Positions 16,907 to 24,212 of a stretch of 41,745 nt of DNA are shown here, one piece after another (the stretch's first letter is position 1; every line of letters begins with the position of its first letter). The DNA is from CAZONC01 sp964581305 (GTDB lineage Archaea; Aenigmatarchaeota; Aenigmatarchaeia; CG10238-14; SCSR01). Where the stretch lies: positions 1 through 41,745 of the forward strand of contig CAZONC010000003.1 of assembly GCA_964581305.1 (NCBI GenBank). Reading direction: 5' to 3'. The notes below the pieces were generated by a model. The model ran no database searches, had not been told where the DNA came from, and saw only the letters and a program-made list of their open reading frames with translations. The translations under genes and the position numbers were made by a program.

Positions 16907-16937
16907 CATTGCCATTTCTTTTTTTTATTTTTTAAGA
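16907..16937 (+). terminator. T-rich terminator after micropeptide unit
   Basis: Directly after the TAA comes TTGCCATTTC followed by runs TTTTTTTT and TTTTTT. Oligo-T tracts are the usual archaeal termination signal. The TTGCCATTT part can also pair with AAATGGCAA at the start of the small ORF. Confidence 0.5.
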
Positions 16938-16947
16938 AATTATAATT

Positions 16948-17103
16948 ATGACACTTGGAGGTATTTGCCAGTCCTGTAAGCAATATTCGCTTGGTTTATA
17001 TACTTGTAAAGCGTGTGGCAGTAGATGTTGCCCAAATTGCATTGATCCTAAAACTGGATTTTGTAAATTGTGTGGCGGTGTTAAAAAATTTAACGTTTTT
17101 TGA
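16948..17103 (+). CDS. 51-residue zinc-ribbon/zinc-finger protein
   Basis: A small protein dominated by four Cys-x2-Cys pairs: C7/C10, C20/C23, C28/C31 and C39/C42, with an extra C27. Sequences such as GICQSCKQ and CKACGSRCCPNCIDPKTG resemble B-box/HIT-like or double zinc-ribbon microproteins common in archaea. It should bind two Zn ions, and nucleic acid or protein contact is possible. The last 14 bases overlap the convergent 117-residue gene. There is no operon partner in the same direction. Confidence 0.75.
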   Translation: MTLGGICQSCKQYSLGLYTCKACGSRCCPNCIDPKTGFCKLCGGVKKFNVF

Positions 17104-17443
17104 TTTTGTAGGATTTTATATATGAAATGATATCGGACGTTATTCTATCTTTCAATTTTCTATATTCATCGTAAATTTTAGATTTTGCTGTAATTTTTGA
17201 ACAATAATTATAAAAACTAGAACAATAATTATAAAAACTATCTATTTGCATCCTTAAATTATAGTAATTTTCAATCATAGTCTTTGGCTCAACCTTTGAA
17301 ATCATGCAATTATAAAAAAAATCGACAAAAACCATTATCTGCTCCATTTTACTTTCAATATATTTGGATTGTGCCATCTTCATAATGGAATTTAAGCAGG
17401 ATTGAACAACTTTCTTCGATTCTTTTATTTTTTTCTCATGCAT
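17090..17443 (-). CDS. uncharacterised 117-residue helical protein with 7-residue duplication
   Basis: A basic, helical protein, Lys/Ile/Tyr-rich, with no known motif. A perfect in-frame tandem duplication encodes FYNYCSSFYNYCSK, caused by a 21-bp direct repeat at 17200-17241. It lies eight bases downstream of the 118-residue gene on the same strand, so the two are probably an operon. Both lie next to an FKBP pseudogene in a patch with signs of relaxed selection. It might be a recent or fast-evolving gene. Confidence 0.55.
   Translation of the reverse strand: MHEKKIKESKKVVQSCLNSIMKMAQSKYIESKMEQIMVFVDFFYNCMISKVEPKTMIENYYNLRMQIDSFYNYCSSFYNYCSKITAKSKIYDEYRKLKDRITSDIISYIKSYKIKKR
17200..17241. 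repeat. 21-bp tandem direct repeat (2 copies)
   Basis: AACAATAATTATAAAAACTA followed by G (first copy, 17200-17220) and the same sequence ending in T (17221-17241). The copies differ only at the last base. It lies inside the 117-residue gene and keeps the frame, adding seven residues, as expected from replication slippage. Confidence 0.9.
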
Positions 17444-17451
17444 TTTGCAAC

Positions 17452-17808
17452 CTAAAAATTCATTAAACTATTGATTAGTTTTTGTGTTGCTTCTTGTGTT
17501 GCTTGATCTGTAGGTTTAACTATTTCTGAAATAATTCGCTCTATTGCTTTTCTTTTCTCTTCTTCGCCAATAGAAATTATCGCCTTAAATGGTTCTTCAA
17601 TTTTTCCAAGAATTCTTTTGATTTCGTCCAAATCTTTTTTTAATTCAATTATTGCACACCAAAGTTGCGCCAACTCTTTTTTATCTGCATTTAAATATGC
17701 CCCTCGATGTTTGTTTGTTAGATCAAAAACGTTTGCCAAAATTTCTCTTGCATCATTACTTAAAAAATTTTTCCAATCTCTTTTCTGCGCAAATATGTTG
17801 CAAATCAT
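17452..17808 (-). CDS. uncharacterised 118-residue helical protein
   Basis: A soluble helical protein with heptad-like spacing (IIELKKDLDEIKRILGKIEE). Near its C-terminus (QATQEATQK) is an in-frame 12-bp tandem duplication at 17482-17505. It is the first gene of a two-gene minus-strand unit, whose start faces the FKBP pseudogene across 75 bp. No family is recognised. The start ATG at 17808 gives MICNIFAQKRDW, and an internal start is possible. Confidence 0.55.
   Translation of the reverse strand: MICNIFAQKRDWKNFLSNDAREILANVFDLTNKHRGAYLNADKKELAQLWCAIIELKKDLDEIKRILGKIEEPFKAIISIGEEEKRKAIERIISEIVKPTDQATQEATQKLINSLMNF
17482..17505. repeat. 12-bp tandem direct repeat (2 copies)
   Basis: TTGTGTTGCTTC followed by TTGTGTTGCTTG, identical except for the final base. 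It is in frame inside the 118-residue gene, where it duplicates a four-residue ATQE-like unit. Confidence 0.8.
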
Positions 17809-17883
17809 ACACTCTAATATGAAGTTAAATTTTAAATTTTTATCTAGAAAAGCTTTTAAAGAAAAAAAGTATATAAGGGTAAA

Positions 17884-18391
17884 ATGAAAACTGAAGATTT
17901 TGTTGTATTAGATTATGTTGGAAAATTGAAAGATAGAGGAGAAATTTTTTGACATACTAAAGAGGATTTGGCAAATGAAAAGGGAATAATCCATACGATA
18001 TGGTCCGATAACAGTTATAGTGCTGGATTTGTTTTAAAAGTAATTGATGAAAATTTGAAAAAAATGAAGGTTTGGGGAGTGTTGCCCAAAGATGGTTTTT
18101 GACAAAGAAATGAAGAATTGGTTAAGCTAATTCCAATCACGTATTTTGGAAATTGCGATATAAAGCCTGGATTTTGTTCGCATAGAAATAATGGAAGAGT
18201 TGTAAGCATAAGTGGAGGACGTGTAAAAGTTAACTTCAACCATCCATTGGCTGGCAAAGTGCTTGATAATAAAAGAAGAAGTTAAGGATCCGTTAGAAAA
18301 AGTAAAATCGATTATTTACTATTTTTCTGGTGTTGACAAAAATGATATTGACATATATGTTTGAAATAAAAGAATTTATGTTTTAATTTAA
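17884..18391 (+). pseudogene. broken FKBP-type peptidyl-prolyl isomerase (SlyD/FkpA-like)
   Basis: The frame from ATG 17884 reads as an archaeal long-type FKBP chaperone (MKTEDFVVLDYVGKLKDRGE, later GRVVSISGGRVKVNFNHPLA). It is interrupted by TGA at 17950 and 18100. A +1 frame change near 18262-18275 then leads to KEEVKDPLEKVKSIIYYFSG, followed by a third TGA at 18362. Compared with family members it also lacks several residues around the flap and the VGEEKEV-type strand. The family folds proteins by prolyl isomerisation. Frameshift, deletions and stops make a functional product unlikely. It is followed 12 bp later by ftsZ. Confidence 0.85.
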
Positions 18392-18403
18392 ATTTAGATT
18401 ATT

Positions 18404-19489
18404 ATGGGAGTTAAACAAATTACTGAAAAATCTGTTAAATTTACAGAAATTGATGAGGAACTAAGAAGTATATTGGAAAGTAAGAAAACAAGAATTAAAG
18501 TTGTAGGTTGTGGTGGTGCAGGAAATAATACCATTACACGTCTTATGCAGGTTGGCATAACTGGTGCTGAAACTATAGCTGTGAATACAGATGCTATGGA
18601 TTTGCTTTATACAGATGCCGACAAGAAAATTTTAATTGGGAAAGAATTGACTGGTGGCCTTGGTGCTGGAGCCGATCCAAACATTGGTATGGAAGCAGCA
18701 AAAGAAACAAAAGATGAACTTAAAAAAGCATTATCTGGAGCTGATATGGTTTTTATAACATGTGGTCTTGGCGGCGGCACTGGAACTGGTGCTTCTCCTG
18801 TTGTTGCTGACATAGCTAAAAAAATTGGTGCATTAACAGTTGCAGTAGTAACCTTACCATTCAAAATGGAAGGAAAACAAAGAATGGCAAATGCGTATGA
18901 AGGATTGAAAAATCTGGAAAGTATAGTTGATACGCTAATAGTAATTCCTAATGATAAATTATTGGAAATTATTCCTGACGTTTCTATTGTAACAGCTTTT
19001 AAAATTTGTGATGAAATACTTGTTAATGCAGTAAAGGGTGTGACTGAATTGGTTACACGCCCCGGTTTGGTAAATTTAGATTTTGCTGATATAAGGGCTG
19101 TAATGCGTGATGGTGGCGTTGCGATGATTGGAATGGGAGAAAGTAACACTGAAAACAGGGCATATGAATCTGTGGAAAAGGCACTTAATAATCCTTTACT
19201 AACAGTTGATATAAGTGATGCAAAAAATGCATTGATAAATATCACTGGAGGGCCAGATATAACAATAAGAGAAGCACAACAAATTGTCGAAGTTGTTTCT
19301 ACAAAATTAAACCCAGACTCAAAAATTATTTGGGGTGCTATAGTGGATAGAGACCTCGGTGATACTATTCGAACTCTACTTATAGTAACAGGTGTTAAGT
19401 CACCACAGATTTTTGGCCCAGAGCGGCCTTGGAGCAAAGAAAGGAAAAAAGATATAGAGAAAATACTTGGCGTGGACTTCGTTGAGTAA
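18404..19489 (+). CDS. ftsZ: cell division protein FtsZ
   Basis: A tubulin-like GTPase that polymerises at midcell. The 361-residue protein has the N-terminal glycine loop VVGCGGAGNNTITRL at about 31-45, the tubulin signature GGGTGTGAS at about 122-130, a later T7-region NLDFADIRAVMRDGG, and a short C-terminal tail. The length and the N-terminal extension before the GTPase core (residues 1-27) fit archaeal FtsZ. It begins the ftsZ-secE-spt5-ribosomal cluster conserved in many Archaea, with secE starting one base after its stop. Confidence 0.97.
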   Translation: MGVKQITEKSVKFTEIDEELRSILESKKTRIKVVGCGGAGNNTITRLMQVGITGAETIAVNTDAMDLLYTDADKKILIGKELTGGLGAGADPNIGMEAAKETKDELKKALSGADMVFITCGLGGGTGTGASPVVADIAKKIGALTVAVVTLPFKMEGKQRMANAYEGLKNLESIVDTLIVIPNDKLLEIIPDVSIVTAFKICDEILVNAVKGVTELVTRPGLVNLDFADIRAVMRDGGVAMIGMGESNTENRAYESVEKALNNPLLTVDISDAKNALINITGGPDITIREAQQIVEVVSTKLNPDSKIIWGAIVDRDLGDTIRTLLIVTGVKSPQIFGPERPWSKERKKDIEKILGVDFVE

Positions 19490-19490
19490 A

Positions 19491-19661
19491 ATGAAACTGA
19501 AAATCAGAGAAAAATTAGATAAATATATAAGAATTTTGAAAATAGCTCGAAAACCAGATAAAAGTGAATTTTTAGATACAACAAAAGTTTGTATTATCGG
19601 TTCTTTGATAATTGGCATTATTGGTTTTATTTTTTATTTAATTTCAATTTGGATAGGCTGA
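19491..19661 (+). CDS. secE: preprotein translocase subunit SecE (Sec61-gamma)
   Basis: A 56-residue protein with an amphipathic basic N-terminal helix (MKLKIREKLDKYIRILKIAR), the conserved KPDKSEFLDTTKV linker and one membrane helix (about 33-54). This is the exact plan of archaeal SecE/Sec61-gamma, which clamps SecY in the translocon. I chose the ATG at 19491, one base after the ftsZ stop, because an earlier in-frame start would lie within ftsZ. It precedes spt5 by four bases, as in other archaea. Confidence 0.93.
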   Translation: MKLKIREKLDKYIRILKIARKPDKSEFLDTTKVCIIGSLIIGIIGFIFYLISIWIG

Positions 19662-19665
19662 TTTC

Positions 19666-20106
19666 ATGATTTATACAGTGAAAACTGTTGTTGGTAGAGA
19701 GAAAATTGTTTTGGATTCAATTGCTGGAAAAGCTAAAATGGGTGGCCTTAATATAAAAGCACTTATGCATCCTGAGGAAATTAAAGGCTACATTTTTGTA
19801 GAGGGTGATTTAAGGGATATAGAAAAAGCAGCTCAAGCAATTCCGCATGTTCGTGGAATTATAAAGAAACCTATAGAAATAAAAGAACTGCAGAATTTTC
19901 TGCAACCAAGGGGAGTTGAGATTGAATTGAATGTTGGTGATTTGGTTGAGGTTGTTGGTGGACCGTTCAAAGGTATAAAAGGTAAAGTCACAAGATATGA
20001 TAAAATAAAACGTGAATTAGTTATTGAGCCATTAGAAATTGCTGTTCCTATACCAATTACATTAAGTGTGGAATTTGTAAAAATATTGGAAAAGGCAAAG
20101 AAATAG
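19666..20106 (+). CDS. spt5: transcription elongation factor Spt5 (NusG)
   Basis: A 146-residue two-domain factor. Residues 1-85 form the NGN domain (MIYTVKTVVGREKIVLDSIA, HPEEIKGYIFVEG, IPHVRGI) that binds the RNA polymerase clamp. Residues 88-143 form the KOW domain (LNVGDLVEVVGGPFKGIKGK). With Spt4 it closes the clamp over the DNA and increases processivity. The length is typical for the archaeal protein, and its place between secE and uL11 is the conserved arrangement. Confidence 0.96.
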   Translation: MIYTVKTVVGREKIVLDSIAGKAKMGGLNIKALMHPEEIKGYIFVEGDLRDIEKAAQAIPHVRGIIKKPIEIKELQNFLQPRGVEIELNVGDLVEVVGGPFKGIKGKVTRYDKIKRELVIEPLEIAVPIPITLSVEFVKILEKAKK

Positions 20107-20115
20107 TGGGATTGT

Positions 20116-20661
20116 ATGAAAAAAGAAATTATTGAAATTTTAGTGGAAGGTGGTAAAGCGGCGCCCGGTCCAACAACTGCTCCACGTCTATCCATGCTAA
20201 AATTAAATGTTGGAGAGATTTTTAAACAAATAAATGAAAAAACCAAGGAGTATGCAGGAATGCAAGTTCCTGTAAAAATTGAAATTGATTCAGAAACAAA
20301 AGAATATAAAATTTTAATTGGCACACCTCCTGTTTCTAGTTTGATAAAAAAAGAATTGGGAATAGAAAAAGCTGCGGCAGCAAAAACATCACCTCCTGAA
20401 CAAACAGAAAGTAAGATCGAAAAGGATACAAAAAAAGAGAAAAAAGTGGAGGAGACCGTGCTTGGCGATTTGAAATTTGAACAAGTAGTAAAAATTGCTA
20501 AACTCAAAATGAGTGATTTACTTGCAAAAGATCTAAAGGCAGCTGTAAAAATGGTACTTGGGACAGCAAATTCTATGTATGGTATTTTGGTTGAAGGAAA
20601 AAGACCAAAAGAAATTGCAAAAGAAGTTGATGAAGGAAAATGGGATGATAAACTAAAATAA
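20116..20661 (+). CDS. rpl11: large ribosomal subunit protein uL11
   Basis: A 181-residue uL11 with the conserved N-terminal domain (EGGKAAPGPTTAPRLSMLKL, then TPPVSSLIKKELG) that binds the GTPase-associated region of 23S rRNA. The C-terminal RNA-binding domain also matches (KIAKLKMSDLLAKDLKAAVK, MVLGTANSMYGILVEGKRP). Between them is a Lys/Glu-rich linker of about 35 residues. Together with uL10 and P1 it forms the stalk base. It is nine bases after spt5. The linker is longer than in many homologues. Confidence 0.96.
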   Translation: MKKEIIEILVEGGKAAPGPTTAPRLSMLKLNVGEIFKQINEKTKEYAGMQVPVKIEIDSETKEYKILIGTPPVSSLIKKELGIEKAAAAKTSPPEQTESKIEKDTKKEKKVEETVLGDLKFEQVVKIAKLKMSDLLAKDLKAAVKMVLGTANSMYGILVEGKRPKEIAKEVDEGKWDDKLK

Positions 20662-20715
20662 TCTTTTTATATTCTAAATTGCAAAAGAAACTTAACTGCT
20701 TAGGCAGGAGGTCTT
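20662..20715 (+). promoter_or_regulatory. uL1 leader: TATA-like box, hairpin and strong Shine-Dalgarno
   Basis: The 54 bp before uL1 hold TTTTTATAT (about 20664-20672), suggesting an internal promoter with a start near 20695. A small hairpin CTGC-TTAG-GCAG (20696-20707) follows. AGGAGGT (20706-20712), three bases before the ATG, overlaps the 3' arm of the hairpin. uL1 represses its own mRNA in several archaea and bacteria. The hairpin next to the ribosome site could be the target, although I cannot show the known L1-binding fold. Confidence 0.45.
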
Positions 20716-21333
20716 ATGACCGAGAAAATTTTAGATGCAATAAAAGAATTAAGGCAGACGTCGAAAAAAAGAAATTTTGTTCAAACTTTTGATTTAATTA
20801 TCAATTTAAAAGAAATTGACATAAAAAAACCAGAAAACAAGTTTTCTGAAGACATTATATTACCTAATGGAAGAGGAAAGGAAGCAAGTGTTGTTATATT
20901 TTCAGATACGATAAAGAATAGTAATTTGAATATTTTAACTACGGATGATATAAATTCTTTGGCAAAAAATAAGCGCGCAATTAAAAAACTTGTAAAAAAA
21001 ACTGATTTTTTCTTAGCAGAGCCAAAACTTATGCCATTAATAGGAAAGGTTTTTGGTGTTTATCTTGCACCTAGAGGAAAAATGCCAAAAATATTAACTG
21101 GCGATGCTCAAAAAACTGTGGAAAATTATAAAAAGAGTGTAAGAATTTTTATAAAAAATGCACCTGTTATACAGTGTATGGTTGGAAATGAGAGTATGGC
21201 TGATGAAAAGATTGCAGAAAATATCGAAACTGTGCTTAAATTTTTGGAAACAAAATTGCCAAAAGGGAAGAAAAATATTAAGGAAGTTTTGTTAAAACTG
21301 ACTATGTCCAAGCCCGTAAAAATAGAGGTGTGA
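20716..21333 (+). CDS. rpl1: large ribosomal subunit protein uL1
   Basis: A 205-residue protein matching archaeal uL1. It opens MTEKILDAIKELRQTSKKRN and contains FDLIINLKEIDIKKPENKFS, the domain II segment FFLAEPKLMPLIGKVFGVYL with the PRGKMP motif, and a C-terminal domain ending KLTMSKPVKIEV. It binds the flexible L1 stalk of 23S rRNA and helps release E-site tRNA. It is somewhat shorter than typical (about 210-220). It has the clearest Shine-Dalgarno of the cluster. Confidence 0.96.
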   Translation: MTEKILDAIKELRQTSKKRNFVQTFDLIINLKEIDIKKPENKFSEDIILPNGRGKEASVVIFSDTIKNSNLNILTTDDINSLAKNKRAIKKLVKKTDFFLAEPKLMPLIGKVFGVYLAPRGKMPKILTGDAQKTVENYKKSVRIFIKNAPVIQCMVGNESMADEKIAENIETVLKFLETKLPKGKKNIKEVLLKLTMSKPVKIEV

Positions 21334-21336
21334 GAA

Positions 21337-22092
21337 ATGGTAAAAGAAGAGAAAATAAAGCAGGCTCAGGAATTGTCTAAAAAAATAGATTCATTCCAAA
21401 CAATCGGAATTATAGATATGTTTAAATTGCCATCAAAACAGCTTCAAAAAATAAGAAAAGAATTGCGGGGTGTGGCAGAAATAAAAATGGTTAAAAAATC
21501 AATTCTTCTTCATGCTATTAGACAATCAAAAAAAGATGGTATAAATGAATTGGAAAAATTTATTCCTTCACAACCATCGCTTATTTTTTCTTCGCTAGAA
21601 CCTTTTAAACTCTATTCAATTGTGAACAAGTTAAGAACTCCTACATTTATTAAAGAAGGTGATATTGCCGAAGAAGATATAGAAATAAAGGCCGGTCCAA
21701 CGAATCTTTTGCCTGGACCTGTAATTAGCGAACTAACAAAGGCAGGCATCCCTGTTGGGGTTGAAGAGGGAAAGATTGCTGTTAAAAAAGATATTGTAGT
21801 GGCAAAAAAAGGTGATAAAATTTCTAAGGAGCTTGCTGACGCACTCAAAAAACTAAAAGTTCAACCTGTTAAAATCGGTCTTAACATTGTAGCAATTTAT
21901 GATGGAAAAATTTATCAAAAGGATGTTTTGAAATTGATTGATGAATATCCGAAAATGATTAAAACTGCTTATAGTCATTGTTTAAATCTTTCTGTTGCAA
22001 TTTGTTATCCTACAAAAGAAAATATTCGATACTTAATAACTAAATGCTTTAATAGCGCTAAAGTATTAGAAAGTAATGTGGGGGTGAAATAA
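21337..22092 (+). CDS. rpl10: large ribosomal subunit protein uL10 (P0), short form
   Basis: The stalk-base protein that holds P1 dimers. The N-terminal globular domain (QTIGIIDMFKLPSKQLQKIR, then KKSILLHAIRQSK) and the insertion domain with KAGPTNLLPGPVISELTKAG are well conserved. The C-terminal part ends NIRYLITKCFNSAKVLESNV plus GVK. At 251 residues it lacks the extra P1-binding helices and acidic GLGALFG-like tail found in most archaeal P0 proteins (about 300-350). An SD-like GAGGTG precedes the ATG, and its stop overlaps the P1 start by one base. Confidence 0.93.
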   Translation: MVKEEKIKQAQELSKKIDSFQTIGIIDMFKLPSKQLQKIRKELRGVAEIKMVKKSILLHAIRQSKKDGINELEKFIPSQPSLIFSSLEPFKLYSIVNKLRTPTFIKEGDIAEEDIEIKAGPTNLLPGPVISELTKAGIPVGVEEGKIAVKKDIVVAKKGDKISKELADALKKLKVQPVKIGLNIVAIYDGKIYQKDVLKLIDEYPKMIKTAYSHCLNLSVAICYPTKENIRYLITKCFNSAKVLESNVGVK

Positions 22093-22361
22093 TGGAGTAT
22101 GTGTACAGTGCACTTTTACTTCACGCAGCAAAACAACCGATAACTGAAGAAAACATAAAAAAGATTTTGGAAGCTGCAGGAATACAGGTTGATGAAGCAA
22201 AAGTAAAGGCTCTTGTTTCAAGTCTGGAAGGTGTAAATATAGATGAAGTTATACAGCAAGCGGCTGTTGCGCCAAAGGTTGAGGAAAAGAAAGAAGAAAA
22301 GAAAGAAGAAGGTAAAAAAGCAGAAGAAGCTGTAGCTGGTTTAAGTGCACTTTTTGGTTAA
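22092..22361 (+). CDS. rpl12: large ribosomal subunit protein P1 (archaeal L12)
   Basis: An 89-residue acidic stalk protein. The N-terminal dimerisation helices (MEYVYSALLLHAAKQPITEE, ILEAAGIQVDEAKVKALVSS) are followed by an Ala-rich hinge, a Lys/Glu-rich segment and the invariant tail GLSALFG that recruits translational GTPases. The length is slightly below the usual 100-110. GGGGGTGA lies just before the ATG. It is the last ribosomal gene of the cluster. Confidence 0.96.
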   Translation: MEYVYSALLLHAAKQPITEENIKKILEAAGIQVDEAKVKALVSSLEGVNIDEVIQQAAVAPKVEEKKEEKKEEGKKAEEAVAGLSALFG

Positions 22362-22372
22362 ATGGTAGTAAT

Positions 22373-22996
22373 ATGCAGAAATTAATGGAATTGGCCAACA
22401 AAATAAAAGATGTTAAATTGAGGAGAAAAGTAATCGAGTTTATTAAAGACCCGAGCCTCTCACATAAAGATTTTAAAAAATATCCTAGAATGTCAATAGA
22501 TGAAGCGAAATGCCTTTTTAGTTTAGGTTCTGGCAACATAACTGCAGAAAGAGATATTTTAAATCATTCAATTGCATTAGCCGATTTGTGCTTAAAAGTA
22601 GCAGATGTTTTAGAAAAAAATTATAATATTTCAGTTAATCGTGATCATTTGCTTGCTGCAGCACTAGTTCATGATATTGTAAAAATTTATGAGTGGAAAA
22701 AAACAAAGGGTAATATAGAACATACAGGTATTCTACTTGACCACTCAATGCTAGGTGTGGCAGAATTATACAGAAGGGAATTTCCGGAAAAAGTAATTCA
22801 TATTGTTGCGAGCCATTTTGGCGAAAGTGGTCCTACACCACCAAGAAATATTGAAGCGCTGGTTTTTCATTATTGCGATACATTACTATCTCTGATAGAA
22901 TTTCATCGAGGCGCCAAGCCAACTCCGCAATCTATCCAACTTTTTTTAATTGACAAAGAATTTGTAAAAAAACTGAGTGATGAAACTGAAAAATAA
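22373..22996 (+). CDS. HD-domain phosphohydrolase
   Basis: A 207-residue protein with an HD metal-dependent phosphohydrolase core. The first His is in ILNHSIALADL (about 62-72). The HD pair is in LAAALVHDIVKIY (about 96-108). Further His residues are in DHSMLG and VASHFGESGPTPP, and the final Asp is in FHYCDTLLSL (about 164-173). The substrate is probably a nucleotide or cyclic nucleotide but cannot be fixed. It follows rpl12 by 11 bases and overlaps the DHH gene by 17 bases, suggesting one transcript of two phosphoesterases behind the ribosomal cluster. Confidence 0.82.
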   Translation: MQKLMELANKIKDVKLRRKVIEFIKDPSLSHKDFKKYPRMSIDEAKCLFSLGSGNITAERDILNHSIALADLCLKVADVLEKNYNISVNRDHLLAAALVHDIVKIYEWKKTKGNIEHTGILLDHSMLGVAELYRREFPEKVIHIVASHFGESGPTPPRNIEALVFHYCDTLLSLIEFHRGAKPTPQSIQLFLIDKEFVKKLSDETEK

Positions 22997-24092
22997 GTAT
23001 GAAAAATATATGGAAAAAATAATCGAACCTGCTGTAAAATTTATGAAAAATATTAGCGGCAAGGCTTTGATTGTGATTGATGACGATTCTGATGGCTGTT
23101 GCTCTGGAGCAATAATCGCATTAATTATTAAAAAATTGTATAATTACGTTCCAAAATTTTTTTCTACAGAAATTGATGAGCCTTCTTTAACAAAAAAAGT
23201 TGTGGATGAAATAAAAAAAGAAAAACCAGATTATATAATTTTTTGCGATATACCATCAATTCCATTGCAATTTATCGATGAACTTAAAAAAATTAGCAAA
23301 ATTTTGATAATCGATCATCATTCGGTTGTGAATTATAAAACAAGTTATTGCAATCCGAAAATTTATATCAATGCATTTATTCCGACAAGCTATATTGCAT
23401 ATAGAATTTACAAAAAAATTTTAAATACAAATGATGTTTGTTGGATCGCTGGTATTGGTGTTTTGGGAGATTATGGTGTGCAAAATTGTAAAGATCTTTT
23501 TAGTGAAATAAAAAGCAGATACTATGATCTTATAAATAAAGCAGCTTTTGATAATGTAAGTTTATATGAAAAATCTAAGCTTGGAATTCTTGCAAAAATG
23601 ACTGACGCAGCAAAAATAATTAAAGGCAAACGCGGGGTAGAATTCGTTTCGAAAATTTTAGTAGAAAATGGGTTTGATGAAATTTTGAATGGTAGGACAA
23701 AAGATACAAAAAAAATTTTAAAATGGTATAATTTGCTTAAAAAGGAATTTGAAAAAACAGTTAATGACTTTAGAAGAAATCACAAAAGCTATGGAAAGAT
23801 TGTGTTTTATGAAATTAAATCAAAATATAAGATAAAAGGAAGTTTTGGTGCATATGTGGAAAAATTTTTTGATGATAAAATAATTGTTATTTGTCAGACA
23901 TTTGGAAAAAAAATAGGATTTAGCCTCCGAAAAGGGAAAAAACTTAAAACCGATTTGAGTATATTTGCAAAAAAAATTATAAAGGGTATTCCTGGGGGGA
24001 TTGCTGGCGGCCATGCAGAAGCTGCGGCTGGAAAAATAAATAAAAAATATTACAAAAAATTTTTAGAAAATTTGGTTAAAATGGCAAAATAA
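22980..24092 (+). CDS. DHH-family phosphoesterase (RecJ-like)
   Basis: A 370-residue phosphoesterase with DHH motifs: motif I VIDDDSDGCCSGA at about 31-43, motif II IIFCDIPS at about 83-90, motif III IIDHHS at about 102-107, motif IV GVLGDYGV at about 160-167, and a C-terminal DHHA1-like GGIAGGHAEAAAG at about 337-349. This resembles archaeal RecJ-like proteins (GAN or the Cdc45-related group), which act as 5' nucleases or replisome partners. I chose the ATG at 22980, although a GTG one codon earlier and an ATG at 23010 are possible. The active-site set looks complete. Confidence 0.88.
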   Translation: MKLKNKYEKYMEKIIEPAVKFMKNISGKALIVIDDDSDGCCSGAIIALIIKKLYNYVPKFFSTEIDEPSLTKKVVDEIKKEKPDYIIFCDIPSIPLQFIDELKKISKILIIDHHSVVNYKTSYCNPKIYINAFIPTSYIAYRIYKKILNTNDVCWIAGIGVLGDYGVQNCKDLFSEIKSRYYDLINKAAFDNVSLYEKSKLGILAKMTDAAKIIKGKRGVEFVSKILVENGFDEILNGRTKDTKKILKWYNLLKKEFEKTVNDFRRNHKSYGKIVFYEIKSKYKIKGSFGAYVEKFFDDKIIVICQTFGKKIGFSLRKGKKLKTDLSIFAKKIIKGIPGGIAGGHAEAAAGKINKKYYKKFLENLVKMAK

Positions 24093-24096
24093 AGCA

Positions 24097-24140
24097 ATTT
24101 TTTCCTTTTTTTATCGTTTTCGCTTAATTTTTCTCTCCTT
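24097..24140 (+). terminator. oligo-T terminator after DHH gene
   Basis: Right after the DHH stop codon come the runs TTTTTTCCTTTTTTT and TTAATTTTTC, a typical archaeal T-rich stop for the long ftsZ-ribosomal-phosphoesterase transcript. No stable hairpin is needed or seen. Confidence 0.5.
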
Positions 24141-24212
24141 TCAAAAAAATAGCGGAAGTGAGGTGCTAGTAAAAAAAGGTATTTTTTAATCTTCAATTTA
24201 TTTTTGATTGAA

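Noticed and set aside
17884..18391. Genome-wide reassignment of TGA to glycine (as in SR1/Gracilibacteria)
   Set aside because: Many intact genes here end in TGA (for example at 6501, 7079 and 12544) and conserved core genes such as ftsZ, polB and kae1 contain no in-frame TGA. The FKBP gene also has a frameshift and deletions, so decay explains it.
18607..19437. Long open frame antisense to ftsZ
   Set aside because: The frame mirrors ftsZ codons, has no family resemblance, and ftsZ itself is certain. The same holds for the long antisense frame at 37793-38566 in polB.
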